From Gammaproteobacteria bacterium (GTDB lineage: Bacteria > Pseudomonadota > Gammaproteobacteria > Thiohalomonadales > Thiohalomonadaceae): 40,068 nucleotides of DNA. Below, piece by piece: positions 1 to 8,852 of this stretch. The stretch covers positions 1 to 40,068 of the forward strand of contig JAPHTQ010000008.1 of the NCBI GenBank assembly GCA_026196275.1, read 5' to 3'. The translations under genes and the position numbers were made by a program. Under the pieces are notes generated by a model that saw only the letters and a program-made list of their open reading frames with translations, did no database searches and was not told the DNA's origin. Numbering within the stretch: position 1 is the stretch's first letter; each line of letters begins with the position of its first letter.

Positions 1-738
1 CCGGTTGCCCTGTTCGACCACGGTGGTCATGCCCAGCCCCTTGCGACTCATCTCCAGCAGCGCCTCACTCAGGCTGGCCGTGGCCTCCACCATCGGCACG
101 CTGTCGCCGCTGTGCATCAGGTCCTCAATGCGCAGCAGCAGGCGCCGTCCGAGGCTGCCGGCGGGATGGGAGCGGGCAAAATCCTCCTCGGTAAAACCGC
201 GTGATTCAAGCAGCGCCACCGCCAGGGCATCGCCCATCGCCAGCGCGGCGGTGGTGCTGGCGGTCGGGGCCAGCCCCAACGGACAGGCCTCTTTTTCCAC
301 GCTGACATCGATGTTGGCATCCGCTGCTCGCGCCAGGCGCGAGTCGGGATTGCCGGTGAGGGTGATGAGCGGTACGTTCAGGCGTTTGATGATCGGCAGG
401 ATCGTCAGCAGCTCTTCGGTCTCACCGGAATTGGACAGTGCCAGCACCACATCCTTGGGCGTAATCATGCCCAGATCGCCGTGGCTGGCCTCACCGGGAT
501 GGACAAAAAAGGCCGGGGTGCCGGTACTGGCCAGGGTGGCGGCGATTTTGTCGCCGATGTGACCGGACTTGCCCATACCGCTGACCACAATGCGTCCTTC
601 ACAGTGGAGCATGTACCCGCAAGCCTGGATAAAGGCCTCATCGATACGCGGTTTCAGCGCCAGGATCGCCTGTGCCTCGGTCTCAAGTACTGCCTGGCCG
701 AGCTGCCGAACCCGTTGCTGGTCGATGCTGCGTGGCAT
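1..738 (-). CDS. kdsD: Arabinose-5-phosphate isomerase KdsD (C-terminus cut by window edge)
   Basis: Interconverts D-ribulose 5-phosphate and D-arabinose 5-phosphate, the first committed step of KDO synthesis for lipopolysaccharide, in the cytoplasm. The 246 codons present begin MPRSIDQQRV. The SIS domain carries SGMGKSGHIG (residues 53-62) and SNSGETEELL, and the first CBS repeat begins near residue 209 (EDLMHSGDSVP). The family is usually about 325 residues, so roughly 80 C-terminal residues (rest of the CBS pair) lie beyond position 1. It is the last visible gene of a minus-strand unit with yrbG and a small HMA gene, starting 7 bp after the HMA stop codon. The order yrbG-kdsD matches Escherichia coli, where kdsC and lpt genes follow. 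The SIS-CBS layout and the context make the call firm. Confidence 0.95.
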   Translation of the reverse strand, partial: MPRSIDQQRVRQLGQAVLETEAQAILALKPRIDEAFIQACGYMLHCEGRIVVSGMGKSGHIGDKIAATLASTGTPAFFVHPGEASHGDLGMITPKDVVLALSNSGETEELLTILPIIKRLNVPLITLTGNPDSRLARAADANIDVSVEKEACPLGLAPTASTTAALAMGDALAVALLESRGFTEEDFARSHPAGSLGRRLLLRIEDLMHSGDSVPMVEATASLSEALLEMSRKGLGMTTVVEQGNR

Positions 739-745
739 GTTCCGC

Positions 746-946
746 CTATACCTCGGGGTAGCCGAGCTGTTTGAGTTTGTCGCTGATAGCCTCTCGGGAG
801 AGCGATTCACCGGAGACCGTGACCTGACCGCCCTCGATGGTCACCTCGACACTCTCCACCCCGGTCAGCTCCTTGAGGCCGCTTTCGATGGCGCTGACGC
901 AGCCGCCGCATTTGACGTTTTGCACTGTAAATTGTTCGTTGGACAT
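746..946 (-). CDS. Small heavy-metal-associated (HMA) domain protein, CopZ-like
   Basis: A 66-residue protein that is a single HMA domain. The metal site is CGGC at residues 13-16, in NVKCGGCVSAI; the usual GMTCxxC start is replaced by NVKC. The rest fits the ferredoxin-like fold of copper chaperones (ESVEVTIEGGQVTVSG, then the KLKQLGYPEV end). By family it should bind Cu(I) or another soft metal and pass it to a partner, but no metal ATPase gene is in view. It sits between yrbG and kdsD with gaps of 9 and 7 bp, so it is very probably co-transcribed with them. A role in envelope metal balance would be inference only. Confidence 0.85.
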   Translation of the reverse strand: MSNEQFTVQNVKCGGCVSAIESGLKELTGVESVEVTIEGGQVTVSGESLSREAISDKLKQLGYPEV

Positions 947-955
947 GATTGTCTC

Positions 956-1933
956 CTAGCCGTTTAGTGCATGGTACAACAGACCCAGGTAGCCGAGGTA
1001 GCCGGCCAGCAACAGGAGCCCTTCAAGACGGGAGATGCGTCCTGGCCGGAGAAAGCCGTAACCCATGAGGAACAGGGCGATGGTCAGGCCGATCATCACC
1101 GGAAAGTCACGCAACATCAGCTCTGCCGGAGTGGCCCCGGGTTGGATCAGTCCCGGCATCCCCAGTACCGCCAGGAGGTTGAACATGTTGGAGCCCAGGA
1201 CGTTGCCGATGGCGATATCATGTTCACCCTTCAGGGCACTCATCACCGATGCGGCCAACTCTGGCAGGCTGGTGCCGATGGCGACGATGGTCAGGCCGAT
1301 GATGAGATCACTGACGCCAAACCACTGCGCCACATTGACCGAGCCCCAGACCAGCAGGCGTGAGCTGCCGAGCAGGACCACCATCCCCAGCAGCAGCCAG
1401 AAGATAGCGAGCTTCATCGGCATGTGGGAGGGGATTTCGTCGATATACTCACTCTCCATCGGATCGCCGTTGTCCCGCCGTTCGCGCAGCCCCAGCGCCA
1501 CCATCCAGTAGACCAGCATTGCCATGCCGATGAGTAGGATAATGCCGTCATAACGGTTCATCTCCCCGTCCAGCAACAGCGCCAGGGCGATAAGCATCAC
1601 CGCGAACAGCAGGGGAAACTCCCGTTTGAGGGTCTCCGAGCGTATGCTAAGGGGGGTAACCAGGGCGGTGATGCCCAGCACCAGACCGACATTGGTGATA
1701 TTTGAGCCGATGGCATTGCCGATACCCATATCCGGGTTGCCCGCCCAGGCGGCCATGGCGGAGACCAGCATCTCCGGGGCGGAGGTGCCGAAGCCGACGA
1801 TGGTCAGGCCGATAATGAGCGGGCTGACCCCCAGGTTGCGGGCGGTCGCGGAGGCGCCGATGACAAAGCGATCGGCTCCCCAGACAAGCAGGGCAAAACC
1901 GGCGACGATGGCAAGAAACGATGTCCAGAGCAT
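956..1933 (-). CDS. yrbG: Sodium/calcium antiporter family protein (YrbG-like)
   Basis: Inner-membrane cation exchanger of the CaCA superfamily, 325 residues, with about ten hydrophobic segments. Both inverted alpha repeats are clear: GFGTSAPE ending at residue 54, followed by GNAIGSNITN, and AIGTSLPE with GTSLPE at about 220-225, followed by GNVLGSNMFN. These acidic GTS(A/L)PE motifs line the ion site in this family. A hydrophilic loop near residues 150-170 (ERRDNGDPMESEYIDE) separates the halves. It is the first gene of the yrbG-HMA-kdsD unit. In E. coli yrbG also precedes kdsD and is divergent from mlaFEDCB. The substrate (calcium or another ion) cannot be read from sequence. Confidence 0.93.
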   Translation of the reverse strand: MLWTSFLAIVAGFALLVWGADRFVIGASATARNLGVSPLIIGLTIVGFGTSAPEMLVSAMAAWAGNPDMGIGNAIGSNITNVGLVLGITALVTPLSIRSETLKREFPLLFAVMLIALALLLDGEMNRYDGIILLIGMAMLVYWMVALGLRERRDNGDPMESEYIDEIPSHMPMKLAIFWLLLGMVVLLGSSRLLVWGSVNVAQWFGVSDLIIGLTIVAIGTSLPELAASVMSALKGEHDIAIGNVLGSNMFNLLAVLGMPGLIQPGATPAELMLRDFPVMIGLTIALFLMGYGFLRPGRISRLEGLLLLAGYLGYLGLLYHALNG

Positions 1934-2002
1934 GGTGTCACGGTGCTGGGCAGTGGCTGGGAGCTGGCATTAAATAGATCGATGGGCCGCTTTGCAAGCC
2001 GT

Positions 2003-2770
2003 TCAGGGTGTTTCTGCCGGGGCGACGGGCTCTTCCAATGGGTCGAACTCCTCGGCGAAGGGGTCGAACTCCTCCGCGATCGGCGGGTTACCGTCATGGA
2101 CCAGGCTCTGTCGCCGCTGCAGGTAGGCATCACGCATGAAGCTGTAGGGGTCCAGCGAGGCGGAATCGATTACCCGGCTTGCCTGTAACAAGCCGGCCCG
2201 CGTGTCCACCGCCTTGAGGCCGATCAGGCCCCAGCGGGTATCCTCACTCTCGACCTCTGCCAGCAGATCGACTTGCCAGTCGACCACCAGAGCGGGGCCG
2301 TCACGCACGGTGGAGGGGCCGAGGAAGGGGAGCACCAGGTAGGGGCCGCTGTTTACCCCCCAGTAGCCGAGGGTCTGTCCGAAATCCTCATGATGCTTGG
2401 GCAGATCCATGTGGCTGGCCACATCAATGAGGCCCAGTAGCCCGACGGTGCTGTTCCAGCTGATACGCCCCAGGTCCGAGAGCCCCTGCTTGAACTTGAG
2501 CTGCAACAGGTCGTTGAACAGGACCACCACATCGTCAAGATTGCTGAAAAAGTTGCTGATGCCTCTGTTAATCGGTTTGGGCGTTACCTTGTCGTAACCC
2601 TCGGCCAGCGGTTTGAACAGGGCACGGTCGAAATCATCGTTGAAAGCGTACATGGCCCGGTTGTAGCTTTCCAGCGGATCCCTGGGATCCTTGTAACCAT
2701 CGACTGTGGCGCAGCCGCCGAGGAGCAGGAGTAGCAGTGACAGCAGGGGAATTTGCCGGGAGAGGGGCAC
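2003..2770 (-). CDS. mlaA: MlaA (VacJ) outer-membrane lipoprotein of phospholipid retrograde transport
   Basis: MlaA takes phospholipids out of the outer leaflet of the outer membrane and hands them to the Mla pathway. The 255-residue product has a lipoprotein signal peptide with lipobox LGGC (Cys20). It then shows the family landmarks DPLESYNRAMYAFND, KPLAEGY, ISNFFSNLDD, the LLQLKF segment, FGQTLGYWGV and YLVLPFLGPST. The tail is acidic and contains a 7-residue tandem duplication (EEFDPFA then EEFDPLE), encoded by a 21-bp repeat around 2040-2076. The gene lies 1 kb from mlaFEDB but on the opposite strand, a linkage not found in E. coli, where mlaA is unlinked. Confidence 0.95.
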   Translation of the reverse strand: MPLSRQIPLLSLLLLLLGGCATVDGYKDPRDPLESYNRAMYAFNDDFDRALFKPLAEGYDKVTPKPINRGISNFFSNLDDVVVLFNDLLQLKFKQGLSDLGRISWNSTVGLLGLIDVASHMDLPKHHEDFGQTLGYWGVNSGPYLVLPFLGPSTVRDGPALVVDWQVDLLAEVESEDTRWGLIGLKAVDTRAGLLQASRVIDSASLDPYSFMRDAYLQRRQSLVHDGNPPIAEEFDPFAEEFDPLEEPVAPAETP

Positions 2771-2833
2771 GCGATGATCCTTAACTTTTATTGTTGGTCG
2801 CGATTATGCGCAGCACGGCAGGCAGGATCAAGT

Positions 2834-3019
2834 TCAGCGACTCTCCACTTTGGTGGCGCCGCAGCGCGGGCAGCGGTAACGAGTGACGAGCTTGCCGCTT
2901 TTGACATCGAAGGGATTTCCCTTGGCCACCTCCCACTTGTGAAAACCGCTGCGGCAGAGGGTCTTGCCCTTGTGTTTCTCCTGCAGGCCGGGGCGTTTGA
3001 AACGCACAATCTCCCCCAT
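2834..3019 (-). CDS. Small conserved cysteine-pair protein, function unknown
   Basis: A 61-residue basic protein starting MGEIVRFKRPG. It has an internal TLCRSGFHKWEV segment and a C-terminal CPRCGATK knuckle. The three cysteines and the His/Lys context suggest a small zinc-ribbon-like fold, but one half-site has only Cys22 plus His26, so metal binding is inference. The start is well supported: AAGGAG lies about 7 bases upstream on the minus strand. I believe similar short proteins occur in other sulfur-oxidising gammaproteobacteria, but I assign no function. It runs in the same direction as mlaA (63-bp gap) and is divergent from the gene at 3119, with which it shares a roughly 100-bp intergenic region. 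Confidence 0.6.
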   Translation of the reverse strand: MGEIVRFKRPGLQEKHKGKTLCRSGFHKWEVAKGNPFDVKSGKLVTRYRCPRCGATKVESR

Positions 3020-3118
3020 GGGTGCTCCTTGTTTGAGTTGTGATGCGCTCGTGATGGTATTTTGGCAACTGGCGTTATATTAGTGTACTGCGCGATTGCG
3101 ACATCTGTGGAGTGGACG

Positions 3119-3679
3119 ATGGAAGTTGAAGTGGCTGCCTGGGGCTGGTTGGGCGCGGCATGGGCCGAGGCCTATCCGGCGGATCTGCCCGAAGCGTGGC
3201 GTCTGGACTACCTTGCCAATGAATACGAGGCGGCAGTGGTGCCTTGCCGGGACTGGCAGTCGTGCGATCGGGAGATGCTGGAGGGATGGCTGGAGCAGGT
3301 GCCGGCGGAGTTTCATCTCTACTGGGAGGTGACCTCGGATATCGACCCCGAACCGCTGCTGTCACTCTATCGCTCTTGCGCGGGGAGCTTGCCGCCCCCT
3401 GCCGGCTGGCTGCTCTCATATAGCGGCCGGGATGAGGTGGTGCAAACGGCGTTGCGGAGATTTGCCCCGGTGGCGTTGTGCACGGAGGGGGGGTGTGATG
3501 GTGAGGCCTTCACTGTGTTGCCGGCGGCGGAGACGCAGGACCTTCGTCAGCTGCGCCGACAGCTCGATGAACTTGCCGCGCAGGGGTGCAAAAGGGTGCT
3601 ACTGCCGGTCAGGCCCTCAGCCGAGGCGGCCGCACAGCTGCAACAATTGCATACCTTTTGCCAGCTCTATCGCGGTTGA
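3119..3679 (+). CDS. Divergent DUF72-like protein
   Basis: A 186-residue protein. I chose the ATG at 3119 because GGAG lies 6 bases upstream; a longer reading from 3062 would need a TTG start and has no ribosome site. The N-terminus (AAWGWLGAAWAEAYPADLPE, then RLDYLANEYEAAVVP) resembles the opening of DUF72/YecE proteins, which have a GWxYxxW-type start, FYP and an rL.YYa..F..VE pattern. It is shorter than the usual 240-280 residues and lacks obvious later motifs. The C-terminal half ends in a Leu/Arg-rich helical segment (DLRQLRRQLDELAAQG). The family has no settled biochemical function. It is divergent from the small CxxC gene and lies 89 bp upstream of mlaF. The family call is tentative; the coding call is firmer. 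Confidence 0.6.
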   Translation: MEVEVAAWGWLGAAWAEAYPADLPEAWRLDYLANEYEAAVVPCRDWQSCDREMLEGWLEQVPAEFHLYWEVTSDIDPEPLLSLYRSCAGSLPPPAGWLLSYSGRDEVVQTALRRFAPVALCTEGGCDGEAFTVLPAAETQDLRQLRRQLDELAAQGCKRVLLPVRPSAEAAAQLQQLHTFCQLYRG

Positions 3680-3768
3680 CCTCTCTGGCCGATTCGATGA
3701 CACTTGCGCAACAAAACAACAATGGGCAGCACGGCCCTTTCATATCAACGGCAGCTTAAGGACGGTTG

Positions 3769-4596
3769 ATGCCACAGAGTGATACACCCCCACTGGTGGA
3801 GATCCGTGGACTGCGTTTCTCACGCGGTTCGCGCATGATCTTTGACGGCGTCGATCTGGATATCCCGCGCGGCAAAATCACCGCGATCATGGGCCCCAGC
3901 GGCACCGGCAAGACCACCCTGCTGAAACTGATCGGCGGTCAACTGCGTCCCCAGGCGGGCAGCATCAGGGTGGACGGGAAGGAGGTGCACAAGCTCTCCC
4001 GCGACCGGCTCTATGCGTTGCGCAAGCAGATGGGACTGCTGTTCCAGAGTGGTGCACTGTTGACCGATCTGGATGTGTTCGAGAACGTTGCCTTCCCGCT
4101 GCGCGAGCATACCGACCTGCCCGAGACGATGCTTCGGGATCTGGTGCTGATGAAGCTGCAGGCGGTGGGGCTGCGTGGCGCACGCCACCTGATGCCCAGT
4201 GAGCTTTCTGGCGGGATGGCTCGGCGGGTCGCTCTGGCCCGCGCCATCGCCTTGGACCCGATGATGATCATGTACGATGAGCCCTTCACCGGGCAGGACC
4301 CGATCTCCATGGGGGTGCTGGTGAAATTGATCCGCCAGTTGAATGACGCGCTGGGCCTTAGCAGCATCGTGGTCTCCCACGATGTGGCGGAGACCGTCGC
4401 CATCTCTGACTATGTCTACCTGCTCTCGGGGGGGAAGGTGGTGGCCCACGGCACTCCCGATGAACTGGGCGGGGATCAGTCGGAGTGGGCGAGACAGTTC
4501 CTCGAAGGGCTACCCGATGGACCGGTGCCGTTCCACTATCAGGCCAGGGATTTTGCCGAGGATCTGATGGCCGGTACGGAAGGGGGGCGGGAGTGA
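3769..4596 (+). CDS. mlaF: MlaF, ATPase of the phospholipid ABC transporter
   Basis: Cytoplasmic ATPase subunit of the MlaFEDB complex, which moves phospholipids between the inner membrane and the periplasm. The 275 residues show Walker [10 protein letters not shown] (42-50), Q-loop LLFQSG (90-95), signature LSGGM (146-150) and Walker B ending in DEP (170-172) with the MlaF-typical [10 protein letters not shown] switch histidine follows in VVSHDVAE. The ATG at 3769 is preferred over a TTG at 3766 because AAGGA lies 5 bases upstream. The stop codon overlaps the mlaE start by one base (TGATG), so translation is probably coupled. It is the first gene of mlaFEDB-ibaG-murA-hisG. Confidence 0.97.
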   Translation: MPQSDTPPLVEIRGLRFSRGSRMIFDGVDLDIPRGKITAIMGPSGTGKTTLLKLIGGQLRPQAGSIRVDGKEVHKLSRDRLYALRKQMGLLFQSGALLTDLDVFENVAFPLREHTDLPETMLRDLVLMKLQAVGLRGARHLMPSELSGGMARRVALARAIALDPMMIMYDEPFTGQDPISMGVLVKLIRQLNDALGLSSIVVSHDVAETVAISDYVYLLSGGKVVAHGTPDELGGDQSEWARQFLEGLPDGPVPFHYQARDFAEDLMAGTEGGRE

Positions 4597-5378
4597 TGCT
4601 CGACGGGTTGCAGAGACTCGGCCAGGCCGGTCTGCGTTTTTTTGAGCGCCTGGGGCGTGGCCATATCCTCTTCTACTACATTCTTGCCGGCATCCCCAGT
4701 GTGCTGGTTCGCCCGCGCCTGCTGCTGCAGCAGGTCTATTCAGTCGGGGTACTGTCACTGTTGATCATCGTGGTCTCGGGCCTGTTCGTCGGCATGGTGC
4801 TGGGGCTGCAGGGTTACAATACGCTGGTCGATTTCGGTGCCGAGGAGTCGCTGGGGACCGTGGTGGCGTTGAGTCTGGTGCGCGAGCTGGGACCGGTGGT
4901 GACCGCACTGCTGTTCGCCGGCCGGGCCGGTTCGGCACTGACTGCGGAGATCGGCCTGATGAAGGCCACCGAGCAGCTCTCCGGGATGGAAATGATGGCG
5001 GTGGACCCGATCAAGCGGGTACTCTCCCCGCGTTTTCTTGCCGGTTTTATCTCGATGCCGCTACTGGCAGCGATCTTTAGTGCCGTGGGTGTCATGGGTG
5101 GTTACTTCGTCGGTGTGGGTCTGCTCGGGGTGGATGAGGGGGCCTACTGGTCGCAGATCCAGGCCAGTGTTGATTTTGATGATGACATCATCAACGGCGT
5201 GATCAAAAGTCTGGTGTTCGGTGTGGTTGCAGGCTGGATCGCCATTTACGAAGGCTACGATGCGATCCCGACCTCTGAAGGGGTTAGCCGCGCTACCACA
5301 CGTACCGTGGTGCACACATCCCTGGCGGTGCTGGGGCTGGACTTTATCCTCACCGCTTTGATGTTTGGAGAGAACTAA
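4596..5378 (+). CDS. mlaE: MlaE, permease of the phospholipid ABC transporter
   Basis: Integral inner-membrane permease that pairs with MlaF and sits under the MlaD ring. The 260 residues open with an amphipathic interface helix ([19 protein letters not shown]) and then give five to six hydrophobic segments. Between them are the family hallmarks [41 protein letters not shown] and the C-terminal [22 protein letters not shown]-type cytoplasmic loop. The start ATG overlaps the mlaF stop. A 1-bp gap (TAA, A, ATG) separates it from mlaD, so the three genes are tightly coupled. Length matches the family (about 260). Confidence 0.97.
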   Translation: MLDGLQRLGQAGLRFFERLGRGHILFYYILAGIPSVLVRPRLLLQQVYSVGVLSLLIIVVSGLFVGMVLGLQGYNTLVDFGAEESLGTVVALSLVRELGPVVTALLFAGRAGSALTAEIGLMKATEQLSGMEMMAVDPIKRVLSPRFLAGFISMPLLAAIFSAVGVMGGYFVGVGLLGVDEGAYWSQIQASVDFDDDIINGVIKSLVFGVVAGWIAIYEGYDAIPTSEGVSRATTRTVVHTSLAVLGLDFILTALMFGEN

Positions 5379-5379
5379 A

Positions 5380-5853
5380 ATGTTGCAATCAAGGAGTGTC
5401 GAGATTTGGGTCGGGCTGTTTATCGCCGCGGGGATGGCAGCGCTGTTCATGCTCGCCATGCAGGTGAGCAATCTCACGGTAATGAATGACGATGCCGGTT
5501 ACAGTGTGACCGCCCGTTTTGAGAATATCAGCGGTCTTAAGGTGCGCTCGCCGGTCACTATGGCCGGGGTGCGTATCGGTCGTGTCACCGGCATCGGCTT
5601 CGACCCGAAGACCTTTCAGGCCGTGGTTACCATGAATATCAGCAGCAGTTACAACGAACTGCCGCTGGATACCAGTGCCGCGATCTATACCTCTGGGCTG
5701 CTGGGGGAACAGTATGTCGGGTTAGAGCCCGGCGGGGATTTTGAGGTGCTGAAAGAGGGTGACGAGATCATGCTGACCCAGTCGGCGATCATTCTTGAGC
5801 AGATGATCGGTCAGTTCCTGTTCAGCCAGGGTGCGGAGAGCGAGAGCAAGTAG
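5380..5853 (+). CDS. mlaD: MlaD, MCE-domain phospholipid-binding ring subunit
   Basis: A 157-residue protein with one N-terminal membrane anchor (about residues 8-27, WVGLFIAAGMAALFMLAMQV) and one MCE domain (about 40-115). The domain shows ARFENISGLKVRSPVTMAGV and GVRIGRVTGI, and the pore-loop-type segment with YTSGLLGEQYVGLEPGG. MlaD hexamers form the periplasmic channel above MlaE that normally exchanges lipid with soluble MlaC. The tail MIGQFLFSQGAESESK is typical of short MlaD proteins. In the canonical operon mlaC follows directly; here only 104 bp separate this gene from mlaB. Confidence 0.96.
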   Translation: MLQSRSVEIWVGLFIAAGMAALFMLAMQVSNLTVMNDDAGYSVTARFENISGLKVRSPVTMAGVRIGRVTGIGFDPKTFQAVVTMNISSSYNELPLDTSAAIYTSGLLGEQYVGLEPGGDFEVLKEGDEIMLTQSAIILEQMIGQFLFSQGAESESK

Positions 5854-5957
5854 TGGCACTATGGCAAGAGAATACTTCGATACCTTTTCCGCTGCGCCCC
5901 TTTATCGAGGCGGAGCGGGGTGCTGTGATGCGTCTTCATTGATGAGGGGGGGAGACG
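5854..5957 (+). other. mlaD-mlaB gap where mlaC would be expected
   Basis: 104 bp lie between the mlaD stop and the GTG of mlaB. In E. coli and Pseudomonas this slot holds mlaC, about 630 bp. I see no MlaC-like sequence in any frame. The gap has one possible hairpin: GCGCCCC (about 5892-5900) can pair with GGGGTGC (about 5917-5923), including one G-U pair, around a 16-base loop. A 36-codon reading frame at 5861-5971 has no clear ribosome site or recognisable content. The gap ends with the strong purine-rich ribosome site of mlaB. Confidence 0.6.
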
Positions 5958-6278
5958 GTGAACAGCCTTAATCAGGATGCCTCGATCAGCGCCGTCGACT
6001 CGGGGCTGATGCAGATCAGCGGCGAACTGACCTTTGCCACCGTAACTATCCTGCTGGAACAGAGCCGCCCGCTGCTGCTGTCCGCCAAAGGCGGATTGGT
6101 GATGGAGCTGGCTGGGGTTGGACGGGTGGACAGTGCCGGCCTGGCGCTGCTGATTCAGTGGATGCGCATGGCCCGTGAGCAGGGCGTCGATATCCTGTTC
6201 CGCCATGTGCCCGAACAGCTGCTGGCCATCGCCCATGCCAGCGATTTGGACACAATCCTGCCACTTGAGCAGGGGTGA
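5958..6278 (+). CDS. mlaB: MlaB, STAS-domain subunit of the Mla transporter
   Basis: A 106-residue cytoplasmic STAS-domain protein that binds and stabilises MlaF in the MlaFEDB complex. The core reads GELTFATVTILLEQ, then LVMELAGVGRVDSAGLALLIQW; the DSAGLALL loop is the conserved STAS helix-cap site. It starts with GTG, preceded by the purine-rich stretch GGGGGGAGA at about 5946-5955. It follows mlaD after the gap that lacks mlaC. Length fits the family (about 97-110). Confidence 0.92.
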   Translation: MNSLNQDASISAVDSGLMQISGELTFATVTILLEQSRPLLLSAKGGLVMELAGVGRVDSAGLALLIQWMRMAREQGVDILFRHVPEQLLAIAHASDLDTILPLEQG

Positions 6279-6323
6279 GTATCCTGTCAGCGCCCCCCCG
6301 GCGGCAGTTGGCCGCTGTCGAGG

Positions 6324-6353
6324 GTTACATAATTCTGCCCTAAACGGTATGAT
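6324..6353 (+). promoter_or_regulatory. Possible sigma-70 promoter before ibaG-murA-hisG
   Basis: In the 111-bp mlaB-ibaG gap, GTTACA (6324-6329) and TATGAT (6348-6353) are separated by 18 bases and match the consensus at four and five of six positions. Transcription would start near 6360, leaving a short leader before ibaG. A GC-rich imperfect inverted sequence lies just upstream (6289-6318). This would let ibaG-murA-his be made apart from mla. Confidence 0.35.
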
Positions 6354-6389
6354 TTCCGATTCCTTTTAGCCGTGCGGATGAATGAGTCT

Positions 6390-6644
6390 ATGCAGCCTGA
6401 AGACATTAAAGCGATGATTGAGACGGGGATGCCCGGTGCCGAGGTAACGGTATCCGGTGACGGCAGTCACTTCGATGTGACCATTGTCAGCCCCGAGTTC
6501 GAGGGCAAGACCATGGTGCAGGAGCAGCAGATGGTCAATTCACTTTTGTATGAAAAAATCACCTCCGGCGAGATTCACGCCATTAATATCAAGGCTTATA
6601 CCCCGGATGAATGGAAGACCGCCAGCCAGTTGCGGATATCCTGA
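6390..6644 (+). CDS. ibaG: BolA-family protein IbaG
   Basis: Small cytoplasmic BolA-like protein that works with monothiol glutaredoxins in iron-sulfur or iron handling; IbaG is linked to acid and envelope stress in E. coli. From the ATG at 6390 it has 84 residues. Motifs are EVTVSGDGSHFDVTIV and, near the end, GEIHAINIKAYTPDEW with the conserved histidine ligand. The start at 6390 (MQPEDIK) aligns with family starts; an in-frame ATG at 6378 and a GTG at 6372 are alternatives, and none has a strong ribosome site. Placement between mlaB and murA is the same as in E. coli and Pseudomonas. Confidence 0.9.
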   Translation: MQPEDIKAMIETGMPGAEVTVSGDGSHFDVTIVSPEFEGKTMVQEQQMVNSLLYEKITSGEIHAINIKAYTPDEWKTASQLRIS

Positions 6645-8638
<1,994 letters not shown>

Positions 8639-8672
8639 GTCTTTTAGGCATCGTCGCAACGGCACAACTTCA

Positions 8673-8820
8673 ATTTTCTGCCACAGAGAACACCGAGGGC
8701 ACTGAGAACGGAAAGCGCGGCCGGGCCTTTCGCAGAAGTGGTCTACCCGGCCTCCACTACTTCGTGATTCCGGGTACAGTATCCCCTCCCTGTGATCTCT
8801 GTGCTCTCTGTGGCAAATTT
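8673..8820. repeat. CAGAG-rich palindromic repeat element between hisG and hisD
   Basis: The 214-bp hisG-hisD gap contains an imperfect inverted repeat. The left arm (8673-8706) contains TGCCACAGAGAACACCGAGG, and the right arm (8791-8820) reads, on the opposite strand, TTGCCACAGAGAGCACAGAG. The centre holds smaller self-complementary segments: GAAAG/CTTTC at 8711-8731, and GAAGTGG with CCACTACTTC at 8734-8763. The transcript would fold into a long branched hairpin inside the operon. The repeated CAGAG unit and overall plan match the element at 10161-10276. I recognise the pattern as one seen in intergenic DNA of many environmental proteobacteria but know no settled name. Confidence 0.75.
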
Positions 8821-8852
8821 GGTTTTCCTCATTATTATTCTTACGGGATTAG

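Noticed and set aside
5861-5971. A 36-codon frame in the mlaD-mlaB gap, considered as an mlaC remnant or small protein
   Set aside because: No ribosome site, no signal peptide, no resemblance to MlaC, and it overlaps the mlaB start.
6279-6377. Riboswitch or attenuator between mlaB and ibaG
   Set aside because: Only a short GC-rich imperfect stem and a promoter-like pair are visible; no known riboswitch core is recognisable.
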